This document shows, one piece after another, positions 33,978-44,718 of a stretch of 64,000 nt of DNA. Numbering within the stretch: the stretch's first letter is position 1; each line of letters starts with the position of its first letter. The DNA is from Thermus thermamylovorans (lineage in GTDB: Bacteria > Deinococcota > Deinococci > Deinococcales > Thermaceae): NCBI RefSeq assembly GCF_004307015.1, contig NZ_SIJL01000001.1:62001-126000 (forward strand), given 5' to 3'. The notes below the pieces were generated by a model, which saw only the letters and a program-made list of their open reading frames with translations, searched no databases and had not been told where the DNA came from. The position numbers and the translations under genes are program-made.

Positions 33978-34766
33978 ATGCCCCTCTGGCTTCGCCTTCC
34001 CCTCATCCTGGCCCTCCTCCTTGCGGGCTACCTGGCCCTCTTCGCCCTTTTGGGCTGGGCCTTGGAGCGCTACTTCCTCCTCACGGGCTTCGGCCCCGAG
34101 CGGGCGGCCTCCGCCGGCCGGGCCATGGCCCTGGGGGCGGAGATCACCCTCAAGCTCACCCTCCTCTCCGGCATGGCGGGGCTCTTCATCGGGGTCCTGG
34201 CGGGGATAGCCCGGACCTCGAGGCGGGCTTGGGTGCGGCTTCCCGCCAGCTTCTACATCTGGGTCACCCGGGGCACGCCCCTTCTGGTGCAGATCCTCTT
34301 CGCCTACAACGCCCTGCCCCTCCTCCTGAGCCCCTTGTGGCCCTCGGCCCAGCAGGCCCTCACCCCCTACTGGGCGGCCTTCATCGCCCTCGCCTTCAAC
34401 GTGGGGGCCTACAACGCCGAGGTGGTCCGGGCCGGCATCCAGGCCATCCCCAAGGGGCAGTGGGAGGCGGCCTGGTCCTTGGGCCTTTCCCCGGGGAGCA
34501 CCATGCGCTTCGTGATCCTGCCCCAGGCCCTGCGCATCGTGGTGCCTCCTTTGGTCAACAACCTGGTGGCCCTCCTCAAGGACTCCTCCTTGGCCAGCGT
34601 CATCGCTCTCACGGAGCTGGCCCTCTCGGGGCAGCGGGTGATCTCCGCCACCTTCCGCCCGGTGGAGGTCTACCTGGCGGTGGCCGCCATCTACCTTCTC
34701 CTCACCACCCTCCTGACCCTCTTCACCAACCTTTTGGAGCGCCGCCTACAGGGGGCGGGGCGGTAG
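33978..34766 (+). CDS. Polar amino-acid ABC transporter permease
   Basis: A 262-residue membrane protein of the HisM/GlnP family with about five or six helices. The family signature is seen in FYIWVTRGTPLLVQI, FNVGAYNAEVVRAGIQAIPKGQWEAAWSLG (the EAA loop that contacts the ATPase) and LPQALRIVVPPLVNN. One permease gene is enough if it forms a homodimer. It belongs with the binding protein upstream and the ATPase at 37806-38549. The TAXI-TRAP promoter starts 4 bases after its stop. Confidence 0.92.
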   Translation: MPLWLRLPLILALLLAGYLALFALLGWALERYFLLTGFGPERAASAGRAMALGAEITLKLTLLSGMAGLFIGVLAGIARTSRRAWVRLPASFYIWVTRGTPLLVQILFAYNALPLLLSPLWPSAQQALTPYWAAFIALAFNVGAYNAEVVRAGIQAIPKGQWEAAWSLGLSPGSTMRFVILPQALRIVVPPLVNNLVALLKDSSLASVIALTELALSGQRVISATFRPVEVYLAVAAIYLLLTTLLTLFTNLLERRLQGAGR

Positions 34767-34769
34767 GGG

Positions 34770-34798
34770 TTGCCAGGGAAGGGGGTTCTGGGTATACT
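34770..34798 (+). promoter_or_regulatory. Promoter of the TAXI binding protein gene
   Basis: TTGCCA (34770-34775) and TATACT (34793-34798) with an optimal 17-base spacer. An AGGAGGTG site lies at the right distance from the ATG at 34825. This is one of the best promoters of the window. Confidence 0.8.
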
Positions 34799-34824
34799 CC
34801 TTCCGCAAAAGGAGGTGCATAGCT

Positions 34825-35775
34825 ATGCGCGTGCGGAACCTGGTATTGGCGGGCGTGGTCTTTCTGGGCCTGGGGACGGCCCAGGAGTTCCTTACCATCG
34901 GCTCCGGGGCCACCACCGGGGTCTACTTTCCCGTGGCCACGGGCATGGCCCGCCTGGTGAACGATGCGGGCATCGGCCTGCGGGCCAACGCCCGCTCCAC
35001 CGGGGGGAGCATCGCCAACATCAACGCCATCGCCGCCGGGGAGTTCGAGATGGCCCTGGCCCAGAACGACATCGCCTTCTACGCCTTCCAGGGCTGCTGC
35101 ATCACCGCCTTTGACGGGAGGCCGGTGCGGGGGATCCGGGCCCTGGCCGCCCTCTACCCCGAGGTGGTCCACATCGTGGCCCGGGCGGACGCGGGCATCC
35201 AGGGGGTGGCGGACCTCCGGGGCAAGCGGGTGGTGGTGGGGGACGTGGGCTCGGGCACCGAGCAGAACGCCCGCCAGGTCCTGGAGGCCTACGGCCTCAC
35301 CTTCGAGGACCTGGGCCAGGCCATCCGCATCAGCCCCGTCCAGGGCATCCAGCTTCTCCGGGACCGGCGGGCCGACGCCCTTTTCTACACCGTGGGCCTG
35401 GGGGCCAGCGCCATCCAGGAGCTGGCCCTTACCACCCGGATCGTCCTGGTGCCCGTGGACCTGGGCCGCATCCAGCCCATCGCCCGGCGCTACCCCTTCT
35501 ACGTGGGCTTCAACATCCCCGGGGGCACCTACCGGGGGGTGGAGGTGACCACGCCCACGGTGGCGGTGCAGGCCACCCTCATCGCCTCGGAACGGCTTTC
35601 CGCCGACACCGTCTACGCCTTCATGCGGGCGGTCTTCGGCAACCAGGAGGCCTTCAAGCGCATCCACCCCAACCTGGAGCGCTTCTTTGACCTCTCCCGG
35701 GCCACCCGGGGCCTCCCCATCCCCCTGCACCCCGGGGCGGAGCGCTTCTACCGCGAGGCGGGGGTTCTGCGGTAG
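34825..35775 (+). CDS. TAXI-family TRAP transporter solute-binding protein
   Basis: A 316-residue periplasmic protein with a signal peptide ending near GLGTAQ and a TAXI core: FLTIGSGATTGVYFPVATGMARL, then ANARSTGGSIANINAIAAGEFEMALAQND in pieces such as STGGSIANI and GEFEMALAQND. A T. thermophilus member of this family was crystallised with glutamate or glutamine bound, so amino-acid uptake is plausible here, matching its neighbours. Strong own promoter. A 9-bp GC hairpin follows before the TRAP permease gene. Confidence 0.92.
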   Translation: MRVRNLVLAGVVFLGLGTAQEFLTIGSGATTGVYFPVATGMARLVNDAGIGLRANARSTGGSIANINAIAAGEFEMALAQNDIAFYAFQGCCITAFDGRPVRGIRALAALYPEVVHIVARADAGIQGVADLRGKRVVVGDVGSGTEQNARQVLEAYGLTFEDLGQAIRISPVQGIQLLRDRRADALFYTVGLGASAIQELALTTRIVLVPVDLGRIQPIARRYPFYVGFNIPGGTYRGVEVTTPTVAVQATLIASERLSADTVYAFMRAVFGNQEAFKRIHPNLERFFDLSRATRGLPIPLHPGAERFYREAGVLR

Positions 35776-35792
35776 CCTAGCGGCCAGGTGGT

Positions 35793-35815
35793 GGGGGGGC
35801 CTGCACGGCCCCCCC
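35793..35815 (+). promoter_or_regulatory. Intercistronic hairpin between TAXI protein and TRAP permease
   Basis: GGGGGGGCC (35793-35801), loop TGCAC, GGCCCCCCC (35807-35815): a perfect 9-bp stem without a T run. Same position relative to a binding-protein gene as the hairpin at 33935-33963. Confidence 0.55.
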
Positions 35816-35829
35816 TCGCCCCAACCCGT

Positions 35830-37805
<1,976 letters not shown>

Positions 37806-37809
<4 letters not shown>

Positions 37810-38549
37810 GCCCCGTGGAGCCCATCGTCCGCGTCCGGGGCCTCCACAAGTGGTTCGGTTCCCTGCACGTGCTCAAGGGGATCCACCTGGAGGTGGCCCC
37901 TGGGGAACGGCTGGTGATCATCGGGCCTTCCGGTTCGGGGAAGAGCACCCTGATCCGCTGCCTGAACCGGCTGGAGGACTTCCAGGAGGGGGAGGTGGTG
38001 GTGGACGGGCGGAACGTGAAGGACGACCGCGCCCTCGCGGAGGTGCGGCGGGAGGTGGGGATGGTCTTCCAGCAGTTCAACCTCTTCCCCCACATGACGG
38101 TGCTGGAGAACCTCACCCTGGCCCCCATGCGGGTGCGGCGCTGGCCCAAGGAGCGGGCGGAGCGGAAGGCCCTGGAGCTTTTGGAGCGGGTGGGGATCCT
38201 GGACCAGGCGCGGAAGTACCCGGCGGAGCTTTCCGGGGGGCAGCAGCAGCGGGTGGCCATCGCCCGGGCCTTGGCCATGGAGCCCAAGGTGATGCTCTTC
38301 GACGAGCCCACCAGCGCCCTGGACCCGGAGATGGTGGGGGAGGTGTTGGACGTGATGCGGGACCTGGCGAGGGGGGGCATGACCATGCTGGTGGTGACCC
38401 ACGAGATGGGGTTTGCGAGGGAGGTGGCGGACCGGGTGGTCTTCATGGACGGGGGGCAGATCGTGGAGGAGGGGAGGCCGGAGGCCATCTTCACCGCCCC
38501 CAAGGAGGAGCGCACCCGAAGCTTCCTGCAGCGGGTGCTTCGCCACTAG
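37806..38549 (+). CDS. Polar amino-acid ABC transporter ATP-binding protein
   Basis: A 247-residue ATPase of the GlnQ/HisP group: Walker [11 protein letters not shown] loop [18 protein letters not shown], signature LSGGQQQR, Walker [15 protein letters not shown] and H loop [12 protein letters not shown]. It must energise the permease at 33978-34766, as no other ABC membrane subunit is near. Its ATG overlaps the TRAP permease stop, so it is translated as the last gene of the TAXI-TRAP unit, which is unusual. Confidence 0.93.
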
Positions 38550-38555
38550 GGCCCC

Positions 38556-39008
38556 ATGCCGTGGAAGCCGTCCTGGGGCTTCGGAAAGGAGGCCCTCTTC
38601 CGGGCCCTGGCCGCCCTCCTCGACCCCAAGGCCCCTTGGGGCCTGCGCCGCCAGGGCCTATGCCTTTACGCCGCCTTCCTCCTCGGCCTGCAGGGAGGGG
38701 TTCTCCTCCCCCTGGCCCTCCTCCTTCCCCAGGCCTCCCATCCCCTGCTTTGGGCCCTGGCCCTGGCCGGGGCGGGGGGGCTTTTCCTCCGGGCCCAGAT
38801 GGCCTTGCGGGAGGAGAGCCCCCTCGCCCCCGTGGTGGCCGTGGGCTTGGGGGTAGGCCTCTTCTTCTTCCTGGGGGTGATGGGCCTCCTCCTCCGCCCC
38901 TGGGGGCTCGGCCTCCTGCCCGTGGGCGCGATGGGTTTCCTCCACCTGTTGCGGCGGTCGGAAGGGGCCCTCAAGGGGCCAGGCGGAGGGCCCGGGCCAG
39001 GTCCTTGA
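38556..39008 (+). CDS. Hypothetical membrane protein, 150 aa
   Basis: A small membrane protein with an amphipathic N-terminus (WGFGKEALFRALAALL) and four hydrophobic segments between residues ~35 and 135. The glycine-proline-rich tail is written in the region that overlaps the convergent patatin gene by 38 bases, so it may be of little functional value. It follows the ABC ATPase gene by 6 bases and may be co-transcribed. No family recognised. Confidence 0.6.
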   Translation: MPWKPSWGFGKEALFRALAALLDPKAPWGLRRQGLCLYAAFLLGLQGGVLLPLALLLPQASHPLLWALALAGAGGLFLRAQMALREESPLAPVVAVGLGVGLFFFLGVMGLLLRPWGLGLLPVGAMGFLHLLRRSEGALKGPGGGPGPGP

Positions 39009-39810
39009 GGCGGATGCGGGAAAGGGCCTGGATTTCCTTGAGCCGCTCCCGGGCCCGGCGCTGGCCTAGCTCGTAGACCAGGGGGAGCTTCTCGTGGTCA
39101 AAGGTGTCGATGGGAAAGGGCGGCTCCAGGGCGATGACCAGGTCGGCCTCCCTTAGGGCCAGCTCCTTGAGGCGCCTGCGGCTGGCCTCCCCGGAGAGGA
39201 GGGCGGCCTCGAGGGCCGTCTTCGGCCCCTCCTTGGGCGGGGGGTTGGACACGTCCACCGCCACCACCTTGGGGAAGAGGGCCCTGGCCGCCCGCACCGG
39301 CACCTTCTCCGCCACGTCCCCGTCCACCAGGAGCCGCCCCTCCCAGTCCACGGGGGGAAAGAGGCCGGGGATGGCCATGCTGGCCAAAACCGCCCGCCAC
39401 ACCGGGCCCCGGCGCAGGACCACGCTCTCCCCGCTGAGGAGGTCCGCGGCCTGGACGGCCAGGGGCAGGGGGCTTTCCTCGAGGCGGGCCTCCCCGAAGA
39501 GGCCCTTGAGCCCCTCTGCCAGCCGCTTGGGCTCGGCCAGGGCCGGGCGGCGCAGAGCGGAGAAGACCCGGGCCAAGGCCCGCAGGCTCCCTCCCTGGCG
39601 AAGTTCCGCGAGCTCCGGGTCAAAGACCTTCCCCTGCACCTTCCAGGGGTCCTTGTGGCCGAAGGCGTAGGCGGCGGCCGCCAAGGCGCCAGCGGAGCTT
39701 CCCGCAAGGCCCCGGATGGGTATTCCCGCCTCCTCCAAAACCGCCAGCACCCCCAGGTGGGCGTACCCCCGCACCCCGCCGCCGCCCAGGGCTAAGGCCA
39801 CCCCGCGCAT
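38971..39810 (-). CDS. Patatin-like phospholipase (RssA/YchK type)
   Basis: A 279-residue patatin-family acyl hydrolase. The oxyanion hole is GGGGVRGYAHLG, the nucleophile elbow is GLAGSSAGALAAA, and the catalytic aspartate is in VDGDVAEKVPV. Length and the C-terminal arginine-rich helices match bacterial RssA/YchK proteins. Likely substrate is phospholipid or another acyl ester; the true substrate is unknown. It directly follows the HTH gene on the same strand with no gap. Confidence 0.88.
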   Translation of the reverse strand: MRGVALALGGGGVRGYAHLGVLAVLEEAGIPIRGLAGSSAGALAAAAYAFGHKDPWKVQGKVFDPELAELRQGGSLRALARVFSALRRPALAEPKRLAEGLKGLFGEARLEESPLPLAVQAADLLSGESVVLRRGPVWRAVLASMAIPGLFPPVDWEGRLLVDGDVAEKVPVRAARALFPKVVAVDVSNPPPKEGPKTALEAALLSGEASRRRLKELALREADLVIALEPPFPIDTFDHEKLPLVYELGQRRARERLKEIQALSRIRLKDLARALRLAP

Positions 39811-40224
39811 TCAGTACCCAATGCCCAGCTCTTGACCCTCTGCAATGAGCTGGTCCAAGAGCTTTCTCCCCTCTTTCCGGGAAGCCTCGAGATAGGCCAG
39901 GAGGTCCTGGGCGCGTACCCGCCGGTGGCTGCCCACCCTGCGGAAGGGGATCTTCCCTTCCTCTAAAAGCCGCACCAGGTAAGGTCGGGAAACCCCGAGG
40001 ATGTCCGCAGCCTCCTGGGTGGTGAGTTCGGCTTCCAGGGGGACAACCCGGACCGGCTCGCCCTGGGCCAGGGGTTCTAGCAGGCTGCGCAAAAGGTCGG
40101 CGAGTTCGGGGGTCAGTTCCAATGCGGTTTCCCCAAGACGCAAATGCGCTCCTGGCCGCAAGTGGGCTAAGAAGGCCTTCAGGGATTCCCGCTCTTCCTT
40201 GCGGGAAAAGGTCAGTGCACCCAT
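39811..40224 (-). CDS. HTH (excisionase-family) antitoxin-like protein
   Basis: A 137-residue protein with an N-terminal ~60-residue helical part and a winged-helix excisionase/MerR-like domain: LTTQEAADILGVSRPYLVRLLEEG, followed by KIPFRRVGSHRRVRAQDLLAYLEAS in pieces. Proteins of this kind are antitoxins of PIN toxins. The PIN gene lies 40 bases upstream on the same strand, that is, in toxin-first order. A separate promoter sits between them. Its stop abuts the patatin start. Confidence 0.8.
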   Translation of the reverse strand: MGALTFSRKEERESLKAFLAHLRPGAHLRLGETALELTPELADLLRSLLEPLAQGEPVRVVPLEAELTTQEAADILGVSRPYLVRLLEEGKIPFRRVGSHRRVRAQDLLAYLEASRKEGRKLLDQLIAEGQELGIGY

Positions 40225-40232
40225 ACAGGATC

Positions 40233-40261
40233 AGGGTACCAGACAAACGAAATAAACGCAA
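40233..40261 (-). promoter_or_regulatory. Internal promoter of the antitoxin gene (leaderless)
   Basis: On the minus strand TTGCGT (40261-40256), 17 bases, TACCCT (40238-40233), then 8 bases to the ATG at 40224. It allows antitoxin synthesis independent of the toxin gene. Confidence 0.6.
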
Positions 40262-40264
40262 CCC

Positions 40265-40876
40265 CTAGAGGTGGGAGCGAAAGCTCCGAAGCAGCTGGGC
40301 GAAGCCTTGCAGCCCTGCTTTTTCTAAGGCTTTGAGAAACTCGTCCGGGTCTAGAGGAGGACGGGTGAGTCTGGAGCGCTGCTTGTGCAAAAGCTCGAGC
40401 AGAGGTTTGGGGAAGCTGTGAACGCGAATCTGAGCCTCGGCTAAGTCCAAAAGGTACTTGTCCGGATGGACGGCCTGCAAGTCCCAAGGGGCTAGGGCCT
40501 CTTCTGGAAAGTCATCGAGATTAAAGGTGAGGATGGCTTCTGCCTCACCCAGATAGGCAGCCGCTACCACATGGCGGTCGTTTTCGTCCGGCAGGGAGAC
40601 GCTTTCCACCAGGTGCTCGTACCCCGTTACCAAGGGTTCCTGGAAAGCCAGAGTAGTGCGCATCGCCTCGGGCGTTTTCCTCAAGCGCTCAACCTGCTCT
40701 GGCGTTAGGTCTGGCCTGTTTGCCAGGAGGTTGGTCAGCCACTCCTCCTGTACCCTGTCGGTCCAATACAGCCGCACCCATCTCTCAAGGGCAAGCGCCA
40801 TAAAGAGGTCGCGCGTTTGTGTAGGGTAGAGGACGCACGCATCCAGAAAGAGTCGCCGGGGTAGGGGGCTCATCAC
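40265..40876 (-). CDS. PIN-domain ribonuclease toxin
   Basis: A 203-residue PIN-domain protein. Acidic active-site residues appear in [10 protein letters not shown] (strand 1 aspartate), [31 protein letters not shown] and [17 protein letters not shown] toxins cut RNA and are neutralised by a partner, here the HTH protein downstream. GTG at 40876 (6 bases after a TAGAAT box) or ATG at 40873 may be the start. The region is visibly poorer in GC than neighbouring genes, which suggests recent transfer. Confidence 0.82.
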   Translation of the reverse strand: MMSPLPRRLFLDACVLYPTQTRDLFMALALERWVRLYWTDRVQEEWLTNLLANRPDLTPEQVERLRKTPEAMRTTLAFQEPLVTGYEHLVESVSLPDENDRHVVAAAYLGEAEAILTFNLDDFPEEALAPWDLQAVHPDKYLLDLAEAQIRVHSFPKPLLELLHKQRSRLTRPPLDPDEFLKALEKAGLQGFAQLLRSFRSHL

Positions 40877-40882
40877 GAGGCT

Positions 40883-40911
40883 ATTCTATGGTGGGGTCTA
40901 TTGCTTACAAT
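40883..40911. promoter_or_regulatory. Overlapping divergent promoters of the PIN toxin and trpC
   Basis: Minus strand: TTGTAA (40910-40905), 16 bases, TAGAAT (40888-40883), serving the PIN gene. Plus strand: TACAAT (40906-40911) 7 bases before the trpC ATG, with TTCTAT (40884-40889) at -35. The -10 box of one is the -35 box of the other, so the two polymerases exclude each other. Confidence 0.55.
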
Positions 40912-40918
40912 GCCTTCC

Positions 40919-41683
40919 ATGAGGCCCGACCTTGCCCGGGTGCCGGGGGTTTTGGGGGAGATCGCCCGGCAAAGGGCCCTCGAGGTGGCTCCCTACCCCC
41001 TCCCCGACCCCGCCCCCGTCCCCTCCTTCCGGGAGGCCCTCCTCCTCCCCGGGCTTTCCCTCATCGCCGAGGTGAAAAGGGCCAGCCCCTCCGAGGGCCT
41101 CATCCGGGTGGTGGACCCCGCGGAGGCCGCCCGGGCCTATGCGCGGGGCGGGGCCAGGGCGGTGAGCGTCCTCACCGAGCCCCACCGCTTCGGGGGAAGC
41201 CTGCGGGACCTCCTCGCGGTCCGCCAGGCGGTGGACCTGCCCCTCCTGCGCAAGGACTTCGTGGTGGACCCCTTCATGCTGGAGGAGGCCCGGGCCCATG
41301 GGGCGAGCGCCGCGCTTCTCATCGTGGCCCTCTTGGGGGAGCTCACCGGGGCCTACCTGGAGGAGGCCAGGGGGCTTGGCCTGGAAGCCCTGGTGGAGGT
41401 GCACACGGAAAGGGAGCTGGAGGTGGCCTTGGAGGCGGGGGCGGAGATGGTGGGGGTCAACAACCGGGACCTCAGCACCTTGCGCATCGACCTCGGCACC
41501 GCCCCCCGGCTGGGGCGCCTGGCCCGGGCCCGGGGCTTCCAGGGGGTTTTGGTGGCGGAGTCGGGGTACTCTGGCCGGGAGGAGCTGGAACCCCTGGAGG
41601 GGCTTTTCGATGCCGTCCTCATCGGCACCAGCCTCATGAAAAGCCCCGATCTGGAGAAGGCCTTAAGGGCGCTGGTAGGATAG
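40919..41683 (+). CDS. trpC: Indole-3-glycerol phosphate synthase
   Basis: A 254-residue TIM-barrel enzyme of tryptophan synthesis. Catalytic segments are [13 protein letters not shown] (lysine), [21 protein letters not shown] (lysine), [17 protein letters not shown] (glutamate), [10 protein letters not shown] and VAESGYSG. Earlier in-frame starts at 40901 and 40910 overlap the TACAAT box; the ATG at 40919, 7 bases after it, gives a normal length. It precedes hisA by 4 bases; no other trp gene is near. Confidence 0.95.
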   Translation: MRPDLARVPGVLGEIARQRALEVAPYPLPDPAPVPSFREALLLPGLSLIAEVKRASPSEGLIRVVDPAEAARAYARGGARAVSVLTEPHRFGGSLRDLLAVRQAVDLPLLRKDFVVDPFMLEEARAHGASAALLIVALLGELTGAYLEEARGLGLEALVEVHTERELEVALEAGAEMVGVNNRDLSTLRIDLGTAPRLGRLARARGFQGVLVAESGYSGREELEPLEGLFDAVLIGTSLMKSPDLEKALRALVG

Positions 41684-41687
41684 CCCC

Positions 41688-42410
41688 ATGCTCTTGATTC
41701 CCGCCGTGGACCTGAAGGGGGGGAGGGGGGTGCGCCTCTACGAGGGGGATCCCGCCCGGGAGACCGTCTACGGGGACCCCGTGGCCCTGGCCCTGAGGTG
41801 GCAGAAGGAGGGGGCGGGGCTTTTGCACCTGGTGGACCTGGACCGGGCCCTGGGCCTTGGGGAGAACCGGGAGGCCCTCCGCCGGATCGCCGCCGCCCTC
41901 CGCGTCCCCTTCCAGGTGGGGGGCGGGGTGCGCTCCCTGGAGGCCCTTGGGGAGGTCCTCGCCCTGGGGGCCAGCCGGGCGGTGGTGGGCACGGTGGCGG
42001 TGAAGGCGCCTGCCCTTTTGCAGAGGATGCTGGAGGAGGCGGGGCCTGAGCGCCTGGCGGTGGCCCTGGATGCGAAGGGCCTGGAGGTGGTGGTCGCGGG
42101 CTGGCAGGAGCGGGCCCCCCTTTCCGCCCTGGGCCTCCTGCGCACCTGGGAAGAGATGGGCCTGCGGACGGTGATCTACACCGATGTGCGCCGGGACGGG
42201 ACCCTGAGGGGCTTGGACCTGGAGGCCGTGGCCCGGGTACGGGAGGCCTGGCCCCACGAGCTCATCGCCGGTGGGGGCATCGCCGGCCCGGAAGACCTGC
42301 TGGGCCTAAAGGGGCTCGGGGTGGAGGGGGCCCTTTTGGGCAAGGCCCTCTATGAGGGGCGCATCCGCCTGCGGGACTTCGCCCAAAAGGGATATCCTGG
42401 AGGCGTATGA
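41688..42410 (+). CDS. hisA: Phosphoribosyl-formimino-AICAR-phosphate isomerase HisA
   Basis: A 240-residue TIM barrel that catalyses the Amadori rearrangement in histidine synthesis. The acid/base aspartates are D8 in IPAVDLKGG and the one in VIYTDVRRDGT; phosphate sites are FQVGGGVRS and AGGGIAG. Its pairing with trpC is interesting because the two reactions are chemically alike, but each gene has its own clear family text, so this is not a bifunctional PriA. It overlaps the next gene by 4 bases. Confidence 0.95.
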   Translation: MLLIPAVDLKGGRGVRLYEGDPARETVYGDPVALALRWQKEGAGLLHLVDLDRALGLGENREALRRIAAALRVPFQVGGGVRSLEALGEVLALGASRAVVGTVAVKAPALLQRMLEEAGPERLAVALDAKGLEVVVAGWQERAPLSALGLLRTWEEMGLRTVIYTDVRRDGTLRGLDLEAVARVREAWPHELIAGGGIAGPEDLLGLKGLGVEGALLGKALYEGRIRLRDFAQKGYPGGV

Positions 42411-42721
42411 AGCTCGCCCACTGGGTCTTCCTCCTCACCACCTTAGGGGTCGGGGGGGCGGGGCTTTACCTCTACCTCTCCTTCCCCTTCCTGGAGGTAC
42501 CTACCCCCTTCGGCCCCTGGCCCCTCCACTACCTCCTCCCCGGGGCCTACGCCCTGGGCCTGGTGGTGGGGGGGCTTTACGCCCTGGCCCTCGGGTGGGG
42601 GGCCTTTGCGGAGCGGCGGGCCCTCCTCAAGGAGGTGCGGCGGCTTCAGGGGGAGCTGGAGGCCCTTAGGCGGGAGCGCATCGAGGAGGTCCCCCGGATC
42701 CCCGACCGGGAAGAGGCATGA
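42407..42721 (+). CDS. Small membrane protein with coiled coil (LapA-like topology)
   Basis: A 104-residue protein with two transmembrane helices (~5-27 and ~42-67) and a cytoplasmic coiled coil (RRALLKEVRRLQGELEALRRE). The layout is that of LapA/DUF1049 proteins, though the sequence does not prove it. ATGA overlaps join it to hisA upstream and recJ downstream, so it is translated. Role unknown. Confidence 0.6.
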   Translation: MKLAHWVFLLTTLGVGGAGLYLYLSFPFLEVPTPFGPWPLHYLLPGAYALGLVVGGLYALALGWGAFAERRALLKEVRRLQGELEALRRERIEEVPRIPDREEA

Positions 42722-44718
42722 AGGGCCGGACCCGCTGGAAGCTCCTTCCCCTCCCGCCCCTCCCCGAGTGGCGGGGGCTCATGCGGGCCCTCGGGGTGGG
42801 GCCGGAGGCCGCCTTGGCCTACTGGCACCGGGGGGTGAGGCACAAGGAGGACCTGGACCCGCCCTTGCGGCTTCTCCCCCTTGCGGGCCTTGCCGAGGCG
42901 GTGGACCTCCTCCAAAGGGCCCTCCGGGAGGGGAAGCGCATCCGCATCCACGGGGACTACGACGCCGACGGCCTCACGGGCACCGCCCTCCTCCTTCGGG
43001 GCCTCTGGGCCCTGGGGGCCAGGGCCCACCCCTTCATCCCCCACCGCCTGGAGGAGGGCTACGGGATCCTCATGGACCGGGTGCCCGAGCACCGGGAGGC
43101 GGCGGAGGTCTTCCTCACCGTGGACTGCGGCATCGCGGGCCACGCGGAGCTACGGGAACTGGTGGAAAACGGGGTGGAGGTCCTGGTCACCGACCACCAC
43201 ACCCCCAAGGAGACCCCTCCCCCGGGCCTCGTCCTCCATCCCGCCTACACCCCGGGGCTGGAGGAGCACCCCACGGGGGCGGGGGTGGCCTTTCTCCTCC
43301 TCTGGGCCCTCCGCGAACGCCTGGGCCTCCCCCCGCCCCTGGAGTACGCGGACCTGGCGGCGGTGGGCACCATCGCCGACGTGGCCCCCCTCTGGGGCTG
43401 GAACCGGGCCCTGGTGCGGGAGGGCCTCCGGCGCCTCCCCGCCTCGGCCACCCTGGGCCTGAGGCTTCTGGCGGAAGCCGTGGGCTACACGGGCAAGGCG
43501 GCGGAGGTGGCCTTCCGTATCGCCCCCCGCCTGAACGCGGCGAGCCGCCTGGGGGAGGCGGAAAAGGCCCTGAGGCTTCTCCTCACCGAGGACGAGGGGG
43601 AGGCCAGGAGCCTGGTGGAGGAGCTGAACCGGCTGAACGCCAAGCGCCAGACCATCGAGGAGGAGATGCTCAAGAGGCTTCTTCCCCAGGCGGACCCGGA
43701 GGCCAAGGCCATCGTCCTCCACGACCCCGAAGGCCACCCGGGGGTGATGGGCATCGTGGCCAGCCGGATCCTGGAGGCCACCCTGCGCCCGGTCTTCCTC
43801 GTGGCCCGGGGCAAGGGCACGGTGCGGAGCCTCCATCCGGTGAGCGCCGTGGAGGCCCTCAAGGCCGCGGAGGACCTCCTCCTGCGCTTTGGCGGCTACC
43901 GGGAGGCGGCGGGCTTCGCCCTGGAGGAGGCCCGCTTCCCCGAGTTCCGAAGGCGCATGGAGGCTTTCGCCGCCCGCCTCCCCGACCCCGTGCGGGAGGT
44001 GCCCCTCCTGGGGCTCCTTCCCGCCCCTTCCCTCCTCCCCGAGGTCTACGGGGGGCTGAAGGCCCTGGAGCCCTTTGGGGCCGGCAACGAGGAACCCCTC
44101 TTCCTCCTGGTGGGCAGCCCGGAGGAGGTGCGCCTCATGGCGGAGGGCAAGCACCTGGCCTTCCGGCTGGAGGGGGTGCGGGTGGTAGGCTGGCGCATGG
44201 GGGAGAGGGCCCTGCCGCGGGAGGTGGAGGTGGCGGCGGCCCTGGTGGAGAACCGCTGGAACGGGGCGGTGAGCTACGAGGCCCAGGCGGTGGACTTCCG
44301 GGCGCCGGGGGAGCTTTTGGGGGGCGTGGCGCCCTTCGCCTTTCCGGTACCCCTCCCCGAGGCCCTGGCCCGGGCCCGGATGGGGGAGGGGGTCTATGTG
44401 CCGGAGGACAACCCGGAAGGCCTGGCCTATGCCCGAAGGATGGGTTTCCGCCTCCTGCCCCCTGAGGAGGCCCCCCTGTGGCTCGGCCTCCCGCCCCTGC
44501 CCGTAAAGGTGGAGCGGGTGGCGGTGGCCCTGGGCCCCCTGCAGCGCGCCCGGCTCGCCGCCCCCCCCACCCTCGACACCCCGGAGGAACGCCTCGCCAC
44601 CCTGGTTCGCCGCCGCCTCCTCCTCGCCTACGAGCGGGGGCACGGGGGGCTTTTCAGCGAGGCCCTCCTGGCCTACTGGGAGGTGAACCGTGTACAGGCA
44701 GCCGCGGGAGGCCCATGA
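42718..44718 (+). CDS. recJ: Single-stranded-DNA-specific exonuclease RecJ
   Basis: A 666-residue 5'-3' ssDNA exonuclease for recombination and mismatch repair, equal in length to the crystallised T. thermophilus RecJ as I recall it. DHH-family metal ligands are D80, D82 and D84 (HGDYDADGLTG), D136 (TVDCGI), D159, H160 and H161 (VTDHHTP) and D221. The DHHA1 domain contains GHPGVMGIVASRI; an OB-fold and a C-terminal domain follow. It overlaps genes at both ends: 4 bases upstream and 29 downstream. Confidence 0.97.
   Translation: MKGRTRWKLLPLPPLPEWRGLMRALGVGPEAALAYWHRGVRHKEDLDPPLRLLPLAGLAEAVDLLQRALREGKRIRIHGDYDADGLTGTALLLRGLWALGARAHPFIPHRLEEGYGILMDRVPEHREAAEVFLTVDCGIAGHAELRELVENGVEVLVTDHHTPKETPPPGLVLHPAYTPGLEEHPTGAGVAFLLLWALRERLGLPPPLEYADLAAVGTIADVAPLWGWNRALVREGLRRLPASATLGLRLLAEAVGYTGKAAEVAFRIAPRLNAASRLGEAEKALRLLLTEDEGEARSLVEELNRLNAKRQTIEEEMLKRLLPQADPEAKAIVLHDPEGHPGVMGIVASRILEATLRPVFLVARGKGTVRSLHPVSAVEALKAAEDLLLRFGGYREAAGFALEEARFPEFRRRMEAFAARLPDPVREVPLLGLLPAPSLLPEVYGGLKALEPFGAGNEEPLFLLVGSPEEVRLMAEGKHLAFRLEGVRVVGWRMGERALPREVEVAAALVENRWNGAVSYEAQAVDFRAPGELLGGVAPFAFPVPLPEALARARMGEGVYVPEDNPEGLAYARRMGFRLLPPEEAPLWLGLPPLPVKVERVAVALGPLQRARLAAPPTLDTPEERLATLVRRRLLLAYERGHGGLFSEALLAYWEVNRVQAAAGGP

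Noticed and set aside
38971-39008. Glycine-proline-rich tail of the 38556 protein as a functional domain
   Set aside because: It is encoded only within the region shared with the patatin gene, so its composition follows from the other strand.
41688-42410. HisA as a bifunctional PriA because it is next to trpC
   Set aside because: A dedicated trpC is present but PriA replaces TrpF, not TrpC. I can see no feature that separates this protein from ordinary HisA, so no dual role is claimed.
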